Shown: positions 48,133 to 56,564 of the stretch, piece by piece
Position numbering within the stretch: the stretch's first letter is position 1
Layout: every line of letters starts with the position of its first letter
From: Streptomyces canus
GTDB taxonomy: Bacteria > Actinomycetota > Actinomycetes > Streptomycetales > Streptomycetaceae
DNA length: 64,000 nucleotides
Direction of reading: 5' to 3'
Assembly (NCBI RefSeq): GCF_030815415.1
Contig: NZ_JAUSWW010000001.1
Span: forward strand, 7,316,001 to 7,380,000
Notes under the pieces: model-generated
What the model saw: the letters and a program-made list of their open reading frames with translations, nothing else
What the model was told of the DNA's origin: nothing
The model's database searches: none
Position numbers and translations under genes: made by a program

Positions 48133-49476
48133 ATGGTGGAGAGCGCAGGCGGGGGGCCGGGCGACGGCGCCGCTGAGGTGCTCGACCGTCCGCTGCCCGA
48201 CGGCGTGCGCCGCCGGGTCGTACAGATCGTGTCCGACGGCTTCGGCGGGCTGACCGTCGGCGAACTGCCCGCACAGCTCAGACAGTACGTGAGATTCGCG
48301 CCCAACCGGCGGGCCAAGTTCGCCGGCAACGCGATGGCCGCGGCACTGGAGACCGATCCGCTGTTCCGGCAGCGGATCGGGGAGAAGTTCAGAGAGGCCC
48401 AGCCGGAGCTCTCCGGCGCCCTCGACTCCGGCACACCGCCCCCGGCCGCGGATCCGCTCGACGTGGCGGCCGCGGCCTATGTTCTGCGCCCCATCGGCTG
48501 GGTGAAGCTCGTGACGGCGGCCGGCGAGGAGGCCCAGCGGGCCGACGCCGAGCGCGCCGACGAGGAGAGCCGCGCCGAGCTGGAGCGACTGCGCGAGGAG
48601 CTCGCGCACGCGCGCGAGCACACGCGGACCGAGACCGAGCGGCTGCGGGCCGAGCTGGAGTCGGCGAAGAAGGAAGCCGAATCGCTGCACCGGAAGCTGC
48701 GCGCCGCCCACAGTGACGTCAAGCGTGGCGAGGCCGCCCTGCGCAAGATCCAGGGCGAGATCGAGACCGTACGCGCCGAGGGGCAGACCCAGGTCTCCGC
48801 CGCCGAGGTCGAGGCCCGCCGGCTCAAGGCCCGCCTGAGCGAGGCCGAGGCCGCCCTCGAGGCCACCCGCAGGGCGGCCCGCGAAGGGCGCAGCGTCGAG
48901 GACATGCGGGTGCGGCTGCTTCTGGACACCGTGCTCGACGCGGCGCAAGGGCTGCGCCGGGAGCTGGCGTTGCCGCCGCTGTCCGTACGGCCGGCCGAGA
49001 CCGTCGACGCGGTCGAACCGGGACGAATGACCCCGAAGGACATCGCGGCGCGGGCCCTGTCCGAGAACGACCCCGCGATCCTGGACCAGCTTCTCGCCCT
49101 GCCGCAGGCGCACTTGGTGGTCGACGGCTACAACGTGACCAAGACCGGCTATCCCCAGATGCCCCTGGAGAAGCAGCGGCTCAGGCTGCTCGGTCAGCTC
49201 TCGCAGCTCGCCGCCCAAACCGGGGCAGAAGTGACGTGTGTCTTCGACGGGGCCGAGCTGGCCGCGCCGGTGCTGCTCGCGCCGCCGCGCGGCGTGCGGG
49301 TGCTGTTCTCCAAGCCCGGTGTGACCGCCGACGAGTTGATCCGCCAGCTGGTGCGCGCCGAGCCGCCGGGGCGGCCGGTCATCGTCGCCTCCACCGACCG
49401 CGAGGTCGCCGACGGGGTGGCCAAAGCGGGGGCCCGGCCGGTCGCTTCGGCGATGCTTTTGAAGCGGCTGTCCTGA
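48133..49476 (+). CDS. NYN (YacP-like) RNA-processing protein with coiled coil
   Basis: A 447-residue protein. Residues ~1-125 are a helical N-terminal region, ~130-260 a long coiled coil (AELERLREELAHAREHT...), and ~325-447 the NYN/PIN-like nuclease fold with acidic residues in LVVDGYNVTKTGYPQ, VFDGAELAAP, VTADELIRQL and VASTDREVADGV. YacP relatives process rRNA and mRNA. The N-terminal and coiled-coil parts are an actinobacterial addition. ATG 48133 has only a weak ribosome-binding site. Confidence 0.83.
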   Translation: MVESAGGGPGDGAAEVLDRPLPDGVRRRVVQIVSDGFGGLTVGELPAQLRQYVRFAPNRRAKFAGNAMAAALETDPLFRQRIGEKFREAQPELSGALDSGTPPPAADPLDVAAAAYVLRPIGWVKLVTAAGEEAQRADAERADEESRAELERLREELAHAREHTRTETERLRAELESAKKEAESLHRKLRAAHSDVKRGEAALRKIQGEIETVRAEGQTQVSAAEVEARRLKARLSEAEAALEATRRAAREGRSVEDMRVRLLLDTVLDAAQGLRRELALPPLSVRPAETVDAVEPGRMTPKDIAARALSENDPAILDQLLALPQAHLVVDGYNVTKTGYPQMPLEKQRLRLLGQLSQLAAQTGAEVTCVFDGAELAAPVLLAPPRGVRVLFSKPGVTADELIRQLVRAEPPGRPVIVASTDREVADGVAKAGARPVASAMLLKRLS

Positions 49477-49604
49477 TCGTCAACTTCCAGGTTTAATGCC
49501 CGAATTAGCGCAATCGTCACGCAACGTAGCGTCAATCCGGCATCACTGCTCGTGAGTTCTGTGTAAAGAATGCAGCCTGTGACGGGTTTTTTCTCGTGAG
49601 GATT

Positions 49605-49634
49605 TGAACTGATCACAAGAAGGTCACTAGGGTC
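49605..49634 (+). promoter_or_regulatory. Vegetative promoter of the first NlpC/P60 gene
   Basis: TTGAAC (49605-49610), an 18-nt spacer and TAGGGT (49629-49634) match a housekeeping sigma promoter. The transcript would have a leader of about 45 nt before GTG 49686. Confidence 0.7.
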
Positions 49635-49685
49635 TGGGCTCGAACCTCCGAACGGGTGATCACTCACAAGAAGGAGCTCACCTCC

Positions 49686-50723
49686 GTGGCGTCCCACCGT
49701 CGACCCAAGCAGCCGAGCCGCACGCGCGTGACCGTGCTGACCACAGCTGCTGCCGCTGCAGTCGCTCTGAGCGCCAACGCCGCCAACGCGGCACCGAGCG
49801 AGAAGCCCAGCAAGGACGAGGTCAAGTCCAAGGTCGACAAGCTCTACGAGGAGGCCGAGCAGGCCACCGAGAAGTTCAACGGCGCCAAGGAGAAGCAGGA
49901 GAAGCTCCAGAAGGAGATCTCCACGATCCAGGACAACGTCGCCCGCGGCCAGGAGGAGCTCAACGACCTCCGGGACTCCATGGGTCTGGCCGCCGCCGCC
50001 CAGTACCGTACGGGCAGCATCGACTCCTCCCTCCAGCTCTTCCTGTCGTCCAACCCGGACGACTACCTGGACAAGGCGTCCACCGCCGACCAGCTCAGCG
50101 CCCAGCAGGTCGACGCGCTGAAGAAGATCCAGGAGAAGCAGCGCGAGCTCGCGCAGGAGCGCTCCGAGGCCTCCGAGAAGCTCAAGGACCTCTCGAGCAC
50201 CCGCACCGAGCTGGCCAAGAAGAAGAAGGAAGTCCAGGGCAAGCTCGCCGAGGCGCAGAAGCTGCTCAACAGCCTGACCGCCGCCGAGAAGGCCGCCCTC
50301 GCCGCCGAGCAGGACCGCGCCAGCCGCTCCTCCGCCGAGCGGGTGGACCTCGGCAAGTCCACCCCCGCCTCCGGCCGGGCCGCCGCCGCCTTCTCGGCCG
50401 CGCAGTCCCAGCTCGGCAAGCCGTACGTCTACGGCGCCACCGGCACCGCCTCCTACGACTGCTCGGGCCTGACCTCCTGGGCCTACGCGCAGGCCGGCGT
50501 CGCGATACCGCGCACCTCGGAGGCGCAGGCCAACTACGGCACCCGGATCTCGCAGAGCCAGCTCCAGGTCGGCGACCTCGTCTTCTTCTTCAACGACCTG
50601 CACCACGTCGGTCTGTACGCGGGCAACGGGCAGATCATCCACGCGCCGCGCAGCGGCACGGTCGTCCGCTACGAGTCGATGAGCACCATCGGCGGCCCGT
50701 TCATGTTCGGCGTCCGCGTCTGA
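49686..50723 (+). CDS. Secreted NlpC/P60 peptidoglycan endopeptidase
   Basis: A 345-residue secreted protein. A signal peptide (SRTRVTVLTTAAAAAVALSA, cleaved near ANAA-PSE) is followed by a long coiled coil (~40-210) like that of mycobacterial RipA-type regulators. The NlpC/P60 domain has the catalytic Cys (YDCSGLTSWAY), His (LHHVGLYAGNG) and a third polar residue (IIHAPRSG). It cleaves within peptidoglycan stem peptides. GTG 49686 is chosen for AAGGAG about 10 nt upstream. Confidence 0.94.
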   Translation: MASHRRPKQPSRTRVTVLTTAAAAAVALSANAANAAPSEKPSKDEVKSKVDKLYEEAEQATEKFNGAKEKQEKLQKEISTIQDNVARGQEELNDLRDSMGLAAAAQYRTGSIDSSLQLFLSSNPDDYLDKASTADQLSAQQVDALKKIQEKQRELAQERSEASEKLKDLSSTRTELAKKKKEVQGKLAEAQKLLNSLTAAEKAALAAEQDRASRSSAERVDLGKSTPASGRAAAAFSAAQSQLGKPYVYGATGTASYDCSGLTSWAYAQAGVAIPRTSEAQANYGTRISQSQLQVGDLVFFFNDLHHVGLYAGNGQIIHAPRSGTVVRYESMSTIGGPFMFGVRV

Positions 50724-50794
50724 CCCCGAGCGGTCCGCGATCAGGACACCGCACCGCCCGAACGGGCGAATCATGACGACATGAACTGACCCCG

Positions 50795-50828
50795 CGCCCC
50801 GCCCATGACCTGCGTCAGAGGCGGGGCG
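50795..50828 (+). terminator. Hairpin between the two NlpC/P60 genes
   Basis: CGCCCCGCC / GGCGGGGCG form a 9-bp stem with a 16-nt loop. Confidence 0.55.
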
Positions 50829-50927
50829 TACCGATGTGCGCCCCCGACGGTCGTTGGTGGGACCCCCTCGACGGGGCTACTGTCTGCCGCGTTTCCCTGT
50901 CCGCCAGCGGAAGGAGTGCGGCTTCCC

Positions 50928-51941
50928 GTGGGGTTCCATCGCCGCCTTGTACCGTCCGGGTTCGACCGGGGCGCGTCCGCCGCGCTCTGTGTCCTGTCAG
51001 CCACCGCCGCGGCCCTCGGAGCCGTACCGGCGTCGGCCGTGCCGCACGACGACACCCGTGCCGAGGTGGACCGTCTCTACGAGCAGGCCGAGCAGGCCAC
51101 CGAGGCCTACAACAAGGCCGACGAACGGGCCGACACCCTCCGCAAGCAGGTCTCCACCGCCCAGGACCGGATCGCCCGGCAGCAGGAGCGCATCAACTCC
51201 ATGCGGGAGGCGCTCGGTTCGCTGGCCGGCGCCCAGTACCGCGCCGGCGGCCTCGACCCCTCCCTCGCCCTGCTGTTCTCCGACGACCCGGACGACTACC
51301 TCGACAAGGCCGCCGCCCTCGACCGGATCAGCGCCCACCAGGCCGGTGAGCTCAAGGACCTCCGGGAGGCGATGCGCGAGCTCACCCAGGAGCGCGTGGA
51401 GGCGGCCGGGCAGCTCTCCGAGCTGGAGAAGAGCCGCAAGGCGGTGGCGACCCACAAGCGGACCGTCGAGAAGAAGCTCGCCAAGGCCCGTGAGCTCCTC
51501 AACTCCCTGCCGTCCGCGGAGCGCGCCGCCTACGACCGGGCCTCGCGGTCGGGCCGTGCGGGCATGCCCGACCTCGGCGGCGCGGTCCCGCCCAACGCCC
51601 GGGCCGGTGCCGCGGTCGCCGCCGCCCGCGGCGCGCTCGGTAAGCCGTACGTCTGGGGTTCCACGGGCCCTTCCGGCTTCGACTGCTCGGGTCTGATGGT
51701 GTGGTCGTACCGCCAGGCCGGGGTCTCCCTGCCGCGCACCTCGCAGGCCCAGCGGCACGCCGGCCGCCAGGTCCCGCTCTCCCAGGCCCAGCCCGGTGAT
51801 CTGGTCACCTACCGGTCGGACGCCAGCCATGTCGGGATGTACGTGGGCAACGGCCAGGTCATCCACGCGCCTTACCCCGGCGCACCCGTGCGCTACGACC
51901 CGGTGGGCATGATGCCGGGGGCGACGGTCACCAGGGTCTGA
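50928..51941 (+). CDS. Second secreted NlpC/P60 endopeptidase (tandem paralogue)
   Basis: A 337-residue paralogue of the preceding gene. It keeps the signal peptide (ASAALCVLSATAAALGAVPA), coiled coil (RAEVDRLYEQAEQATEAYNK) and NlpC/P60 triad (FDCSGLMVWSY, SHVGMYVGNG, VIHAPYPG). The shared DDPDDYLDKAA-type segment shows duplication. GTG 50928 follows AAGGAG by about 11 nt. Confidence 0.93.
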   Translation: MGFHRRLVPSGFDRGASAALCVLSATAAALGAVPASAVPHDDTRAEVDRLYEQAEQATEAYNKADERADTLRKQVSTAQDRIARQQERINSMREALGSLAGAQYRAGGLDPSLALLFSDDPDDYLDKAAALDRISAHQAGELKDLREAMRELTQERVEAAGQLSELEKSRKAVATHKRTVEKKLAKARELLNSLPSAERAAYDRASRSGRAGMPDLGGAVPPNARAGAAVAAARGALGKPYVWGSTGPSGFDCSGLMVWSYRQAGVSLPRTSQAQRHAGRQVPLSQAQPGDLVTYRSDASHVGMYVGNGQVIHAPYPGAPVRYDPVGMMPGATVTRV

Positions 51942-51961
51942 CCAACGCCTCGCCGCCGCCG

Positions 51962-51967
51962 TACGAT
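51962..51967 (+). promoter_or_regulatory. -10 box TACGAT, leaderless promoter
   Basis: TACGAT, then CGGGAA, then ATG 51974; no Shine-Dalgarno sequence is present. Confidence 0.5.
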
Positions 51968-51973
51968 CGGGAA

Positions 51974-53164
51974 ATGGCTGGTCGAAGGCGGGCGTCGAAA
52001 CACGGTGTCGTGGCGCTGTGCCTGCTGCTCGTCTCCTTGGTGGGATGCGGCGGCAGACCCGCCTCCGACACGGCCAGGGCCGATGTCCAGCGGCTCCTGG
52101 ACCGGCGCTCGGCCGCCGTCCTGGACCGGGACCGGGCGGCCTTTCGCAGGACGGGCGACCTGGACTGGTTCGAGAACGCCCGTGGGGTGCCGTTCGCGGC
52201 CTGGTCGTACCGTCTGACCGCCCTGCACCGCGACGGGGCCACGGCCACCGCCGAGGCCGAGCTCGACTACCGGATACAGGGCTACGACAACGCACCGGTC
52301 AGCGTCGGCCGCACCCTCACGCTGAGCCTGGACGCGAGCGGCCAGTGGTACGTGGACACGGAGAGGCCCGCCGAGAAGTCCGCCGAGCAGCTCTGGGACC
52401 AGGGCGAGGTGGCCGTCGTGCGCGGAGAGCACAGCCTCGTCCTGGGCGCCGAGCAGTCGACCGAGGTGCTGCACTCCTACGCCGATCTGGCGGACCACGC
52501 CGTTCCGGCCGTCTCGGCGGCCTGGGGCACCGACTGGTCCCGGCATGTCGTCGTCCTCGTTCCGAACTCCCTGGACGGCATGGCGGCGCTGCTCGGCTCG
52601 CCCGCCTCCTCGTACCGCGGGATCGCGGCCGTCACCACGGGCGAGACGGGCGCCCCGGCGAGTGCGCCCGCGGACCGGATCATCGTCAACCCCGACGCGT
52701 ACGGCGTCCTCGGCGATGTCGGCAAGCAGGTCGTGCTCACCCACGAGACCACCCATGTCGCCACCCGCGCCCACACCAGCGCCGCCACGCCCCTGTGGCT
52801 GTCGGAGGGGTACGCCGACTTCGTGGGCTACCTCGGCTCCGGCCGCTCGCCCGCGCAGGCCGCCCCCGAACTCTGGCGGGCCGTGACCGACGGGCGGGTG
52901 CCGGAGGCGCTGCCCGAGGACGCGGACTTCGGCTTCAGCGGCGACGCGACCGAGCTCGCCCAGGCCTACGAGAGCGGCTGGATGGCGTGCCGGATGGTCG
53001 CGGACCAGTGGGGTGAGCCGAAGCTGCGGGAGTTCTACGAGGCCGTGGGCGCCCACAAGGAGCGGGCCGGGGCGGTCGAGGACGCGCTGGAGCGGGTCCT
53101 GGACACGGACCTGGACGACTTCACCGCGCGGTGGCGGGACTATCTGCGCGCCCGGCTGGGCTGA
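51974..53164 (+). CDS. Lipoprotein with gluzincin-type HExxH motif
   Basis: A 396-residue lipoprotein (LLLVSLVGCGG lipobox). The N-terminal half is a lumazine/NTF2-like region (AAVLDRDRAAFRRTGDLDWF). The C-terminal half has HETTH (VVLTHETTHVATRAH) and a downstream LSEGYADFVGYLG, the HExxH plus Glu pattern of zinc metallopeptidases. It is probably an extracellular, membrane-anchored peptidase acting on unknown proteins. The message appears leaderless. Its end overlaps the PadR gene tail to tail by 25 bp. Confidence 0.78.
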   Translation: MAGRRRASKHGVVALCLLLVSLVGCGGRPASDTARADVQRLLDRRSAAVLDRDRAAFRRTGDLDWFENARGVPFAAWSYRLTALHRDGATATAEAELDYRIQGYDNAPVSVGRTLTLSLDASGQWYVDTERPAEKSAEQLWDQGEVAVVRGEHSLVLGAEQSTEVLHSYADLADHAVPAVSAAWGTDWSRHVVVLVPNSLDGMAALLGSPASSYRGIAAVTTGETGAPASAPADRIIVNPDAYGVLGDVGKQVVLTHETTHVATRAHTSAATPLWLSEGYADFVGYLGSGRSPAQAAPELWRAVTDGRVPEALPEDADFGFSGDATELAQAYESGWMACRMVADQWGEPKLREFYEAVGAHKERAGAVEDALERVLDTDLDDFTARWRDYLRARLG

Positions 53165-53682
53165 CCGAGCGTCTCGATCGCCTCCGTCAGCCAGGCGCGC
53201 TCCGCCGTCCCGGTGGCTCGCGCGACCCGCAGCATCCCCGCCCGGAACAGGTCGTCCGTCTCCTCCGCGCGGACCGGCTCCCCACCGTCGTAGAAGAAGC
53301 TCGTGGGCGCGTTCAGGAAGTCCAGGCGGCGGCGCAGCACCTCGGCCTGTTCGCGGCGGTCCGGCAGGTGCCGCAGGAACGACAGGACCGTGTTGAAGCG
53401 GACCTGGTCGGTGATCTCGGCCTGCTTGGGGTGGCGCAGGCGCTCCAGCAGCTCCTCGCGTCCCGCGTCGGTGAGGGAGAGGATGCGGCGCGGCGCCGCG
53501 CTCGCGCCCGGCTCCTCGTGCTGGTCGAGCTTGCCGGACTTGATGAGGCGCGTGATCGCCGGGTAGAGGGCGCCGTCGCTGACCGGGCGGACATGGCCGC
53601 TGAGCGCCTTGATGCGCTCCTTCAACTCGTAGCCGTGCAGGGGTTCTTCGGCCAGGAAGCCCAGGATCGACAGCTCCAGCAC
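53140..53682 (-). CDS. PadR-family transcriptional regulator
   Basis: A 180-residue regulator: winged helix (LELSILGFLAEEPLHGYELK, GALYPAITRLIKSGKL) and a helical C-terminal dimerisation region. GTG 53682 is chosen for AAGGAGG about 8 nt upstream. It is divergent from a MATE transporter gene, with a 43-bp perfect palindrome between them, the classical layout for a drug-responsive repressor and its efflux pump. Confidence 0.92.
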   Translation of the reverse strand: MLELSILGFLAEEPLHGYELKERIKALSGHVRPVSDGALYPAITRLIKSGKLDQHEEPGASAAPRRILSLTDAGREELLERLRHPKQAEITDQVRFNTVLSFLRHLPDRREQAEVLRRRLDFLNAPTSFFYDGGEPVRAEETDDLFRAGMLRVARATGTAERAWLTEAIETLGQPSRARR

Positions 53683-53719
53683 CGTGATTCCTCCTTGCGG
53701 GTGTCGTGACGCCATGCTA

Positions 53720-53762
53720 CCTCTTATCGAGCTACCTCGAATCGAGGTAGCTCGATAAGAGG
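53720..53762. promoter_or_regulatory. 43-bp perfect palindrome, probable PadR operator
   Basis: Arms of 21 bp (53720-53740 and 53742-53762) are perfect inverses around one central base. The left arm reads CCTCTTATCGAGCTACCTCG plus A. It contains nested TCGAGCTACCTCGA and CTACCTCGAATCGAGGTAG sites. The MATE gene's ribosome-binding site starts at its right end, so binding would block transcription and translation initiation. Confidence 0.85.
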
Positions 53763-53771
53763 GGTCCCCAC

Positions 53772-55067
53772 GTGAACAGTCACCGCAAGCAGCTCATCGC
53801 CCTCGCCCACCCCGTCTACTTCTCACTCCTCGCTCCCGTCGCCGCCGGGATCATCAACACCGTCTGGGTCTCCCGGCTCGGCGGCCCGGCCGTGGCCGCC
53901 GTCGCGGTGGCGACCAACACCGAGAACGTGCTGCTCGGCGTCGCCCTGGTCTTCGGCTCCGGTACGACCGTGCTGGTCGCGCACGCCCGCGGCGCGCGGG
54001 ATCCGGGGGCCGTGCGGGCGGCCGTGCGCGGGGGCTGGGCGGTGTTCTGGCTGATCGCTCCGCTGGTGGCGGCGGGCGGGTTCCTGCTGCGGGAGCCGCT
54101 CGCCCGCCTGGTCCTCGGCGGGGGCGCGGCACTGCCCCTGGCGGTCGGGTACTTCGCGGTCTCGATGCCGGGCATCGCCGTGTTCTTCGCCCAGCAGCTG
54201 GTCGACGGGATCCTCAAGGGCACGGGGGACACGAGGACCCCGATGCGGCTGGCGCTGCTCGCGAGCGGGCTGATCCTGGTCTGCGACCCGTTCCTCATCC
54301 ACCTCTACGGCGTCCAGGGGGCCGCCGCCTCGACGGTGCTGTGCCGGGGCGTGGCGCTGGGGGCGGGGCTGGTGGCGCTGCGGCGGAACGCGCTGCTGCG
54401 CACCGCCGCCGGGCCCGGGGTGGCCTTCCGGAGGACGCTGCGCACGGGGCTGCCCATGGCCGCCGACTTCACCGTGCGACAGGGCGGGGCGCTGGTGCTG
54501 GTCGCGATCGTGGCGCGGCTGGGGGTGACGGCGGTGGCCGGGTACACGATCGCGTACAAGGTCATGTACGTGGCCACCATGGGCTTCTACGCGGTACGCC
54601 AGGCCGCCTCCATCCACACCGCGCATGTGGTGGGCGCGGGCCGGGACGAGCGGCGGGCGATCGGGCGGCAGGCCGTGCTGGTGTCAGGAGGGTTCGCGCT
54701 GGGGGCCGCCCTGCTGCTGGCCCTGACCGCCCCCTGGATCATGGCCGCCTTCGGCGCCGGACCCGGCGTCGCCCGGGACGGAGTGCTCTTCCTGCGCTGT
54801 GTCGGCCCCTATCTGCTGCTGATGGCCTGCTTCATCGCGCTCGGCGGGGTCTTCGAGGGCAGCGGAGGGGCGCCGGTGCTGCTGCGGGTGACGCTGCTCG
54901 GCACGGCGGTCCAACTGCCGCTGGCGTACGGGCTGTCGGGGCTGGGGCTGCCCGGGGTGTGCCTGGCGCTCGCGCTGTCCATGGCGTTGCAGTGCGCGGT
55001 GGTCGCCCTGCTCGCGGCCCGGCGTCAGGAGGTGCCCGAGGCCTTGGTGGCGCGGGCCTCGGTCTGA
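53772..55067 (+). CDS. MATE-family multidrug efflux transporter
   Basis: A 431-residue, 12-helix transporter: LAHPVYFSLLAPVAAGIINTVW (in part), LGGPAVAAVAVATN, QQLVDGILKGTGDTRTPM and a repeated second half (RTGLPMAADFTVRQGG). It exports cationic drugs driven by Na+ or H+. Start GTG 53772 follows GAGGGG, which overlaps the palindrome. Probably repressed by the divergent PadR protein. Confidence 0.93.
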   Translation: MNSHRKQLIALAHPVYFSLLAPVAAGIINTVWVSRLGGPAVAAVAVATNTENVLLGVALVFGSGTTVLVAHARGARDPGAVRAAVRGGWAVFWLIAPLVAAGGFLLREPLARLVLGGGAALPLAVGYFAVSMPGIAVFFAQQLVDGILKGTGDTRTPMRLALLASGLILVCDPFLIHLYGVQGAAASTVLCRGVALGAGLVALRRNALLRTAAGPGVAFRRTLRTGLPMAADFTVRQGGALVLVAIVARLGVTAVAGYTIAYKVMYVATMGFYAVRQAASIHTAHVVGAGRDERRAIGRQAVLVSGGFALGAALLLALTAPWIMAAFGAGPGVARDGVLFLRCVGPYLLLMACFIALGGVFEGSGGAPVLLRVTLLGTAVQLPLAYGLSGLGLPGVCLALALSMALQCAVVALLAARRQEVPEALVARASV

Positions 55068-55167
55068 GGGGCGTCGATGTCCCGGCCCGGGGCGTGGTGG
55101 CGGTCGACGGGCCATCGCGTCCGGGGGATGCGCAGGGTGCGGGAGTCCTGCTCCGAAGCGGTCGGCG

Positions 55168-56406
55168 TCAGGGGGAGACCGAGGTCTCCTCGGTGGTGAG
55201 CGTGGCGTGAGCGGGTAGCGGTGCCTCGGCCTCGGGGGACGCCGTCGAGCGCCACAGCCGCACGGCCGCGAGGACGGCCGCCACGACCAGCAGGCCGTTG
55301 CGGAGGAACAGCAGGGTGACGCCGAGGCCGTCGCTGGCGACGACGTTGCCGAAGTAGATGGGGAACTCCAGCACCGTCACGAAGGACGCCACCAGCACGA
55401 TCAGGGCGGGCACCCCCATCCGGCTCGCCCGGAAGCACAGGCAGACGGCCGCGAGTCCGATCAGCCACACCATGTACTGCGGGCTGATCACCCGGCTGGT
55501 CGTGGTGAACATCAGCACCGCCACGAAGGCCGCGTCGGCCGCGGTGTGCGCCTCGAAGCGGGTGGCCGTCAGCCGCCACAGCAGCAGCCAGCCGAAGGCG
55601 AGACCGGTCAGGGCGAGGGCGGCCGTGCTGACGACGTTGACCCAGGGGCCGAGGAATTCGACCGAACCGTAGTTGAGCAGCACCTGGCCGTCCCAGCCGT
55701 ACTGCCGGGCCACATGGAAGACGAGGGAGCCCAGCGACTCCACCTCGGTGCCCCGGTCGGCCTGGAAGGTCAGGAAGGCGAAGGCGCCGGGCATGGCGAC
55801 CGAGAACAGGGCCGCCAGGCCGGCCGCGGTGACCGCCGTCGCCATCCAGGTGCGCCGCCTGCGGACCGCGACCAGCAGCAATGCCGGCCACACCTTGAGC
55901 ATCGCCCCGAAGCCCACGAGAACGCCCATCACGCGGGGGTGCCGGGCGCCCGCGAGCAGCGCGGCCACCGCGACGGCGGTGACCATCACGTCGTAGCGGG
56001 CGTAGACGGTCGGCCCGAGCAGCGGCACGCCCACCACCCACACCCAGACACCGCGCAGCGAGCGACCGGGGCGCAGGCCCGCGTACAGGAGCAGGGAGAA
56101 GGCGACCAGGTCGGCGAGGAAGGCGAGGACGAAGAACGCCGTCGCGTACGGGAGGAAGGGCAGCAGCCCGGGGGAGAGGATCGCGAGCGCGGCGGCCGGC
56201 GGGTACTGCCAGGTGACGTCGTCCAGCGGGAACGTTCCGGTGCGCAGGACGTCGTACCAGCCCTGGTAGATCACGGAGACGTCGCTGGTGACGTCCGGGC
56301 CGGGGAAGACGAACACCTTGAGCACGAACAGGAGCAGCAGCAGCCGCGTCAGCCCCCAGGTCACCAGCAGTCCGGCCGGAGACCGCCTCGCACCCGCAAT
56401 GTCCAC
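55168..56406 (-). CDS. GT87-type membrane glycosyltransferase
   Basis: A 412-residue polytopic protein with about ten hydrophobic segments. It has VIYQGWYDVL, a DVTWQYPPAAAL loop with an acidic/aromatic pattern, VYARYDVMVT and SRVISPQYMVWL, all typical of DUF2029/GT87 polyprenyl-phosphate-mannose-dependent mannosyltransferases. It may add mannose to phosphatidylinositol-mannoside or related wall glycans. The neighbouring pimB'-like gene is divergent. Start GTG 56406 follows AGGGG. Confidence 0.82.
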   Translation of the reverse strand: MDIAGARRSPAGLLVTWGLTRLLLLLFVLKVFVFPGPDVTSDVSVIYQGWYDVLRTGTFPLDDVTWQYPPAAALAILSPGLLPFLPYATAFFVLAFLADLVAFSLLLYAGLRPGRSLRGVWVWVVGVPLLGPTVYARYDVMVTAVAVAALLAGARHPRVMGVLVGFGAMLKVWPALLLVAVRRRRTWMATAVTAAGLAALFSVAMPGAFAFLTFQADRGTEVESLGSLVFHVARQYGWDGQVLLNYGSVEFLGPWVNVVSTAALALTGLAFGWLLLWRLTATRFEAHTAADAAFVAVLMFTTTSRVISPQYMVWLIGLAAVCLCFRASRMGVPALIVLVASFVTVLEFPIYFGNVVASDGLGVTLLFLRNGLLVVAAVLAAVRLWRSTASPEAEAPLPAHATLTTEETSVSP

Positions 56407-56564
56407 CGGAGCCCCTGTTCGCCCGTCGCCGTTCCTGAGATTGCCACTCTTGAGATGGCCATGATGTCCCGTCCACCTGTGTGCTTGCCATAAACGCGGC
56501 CGTGCCGAGCCGTGGGCGGGCCGTGGACCGGGGCGGGCAGGTGCTTTGGATAGGGTCGGCGGCG

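Noticed and set aside
49477..49685. A c-di-AMP (ydaO-type) riboswitch upstream of the first NlpC/P60 gene, as known for some Streptomyces wall hydrolases
   Set aside because: The promoter lies at 49605-49634, leaving a leader of about 45 nt, too short for the aptamer, and the conserved blocks were not seen.
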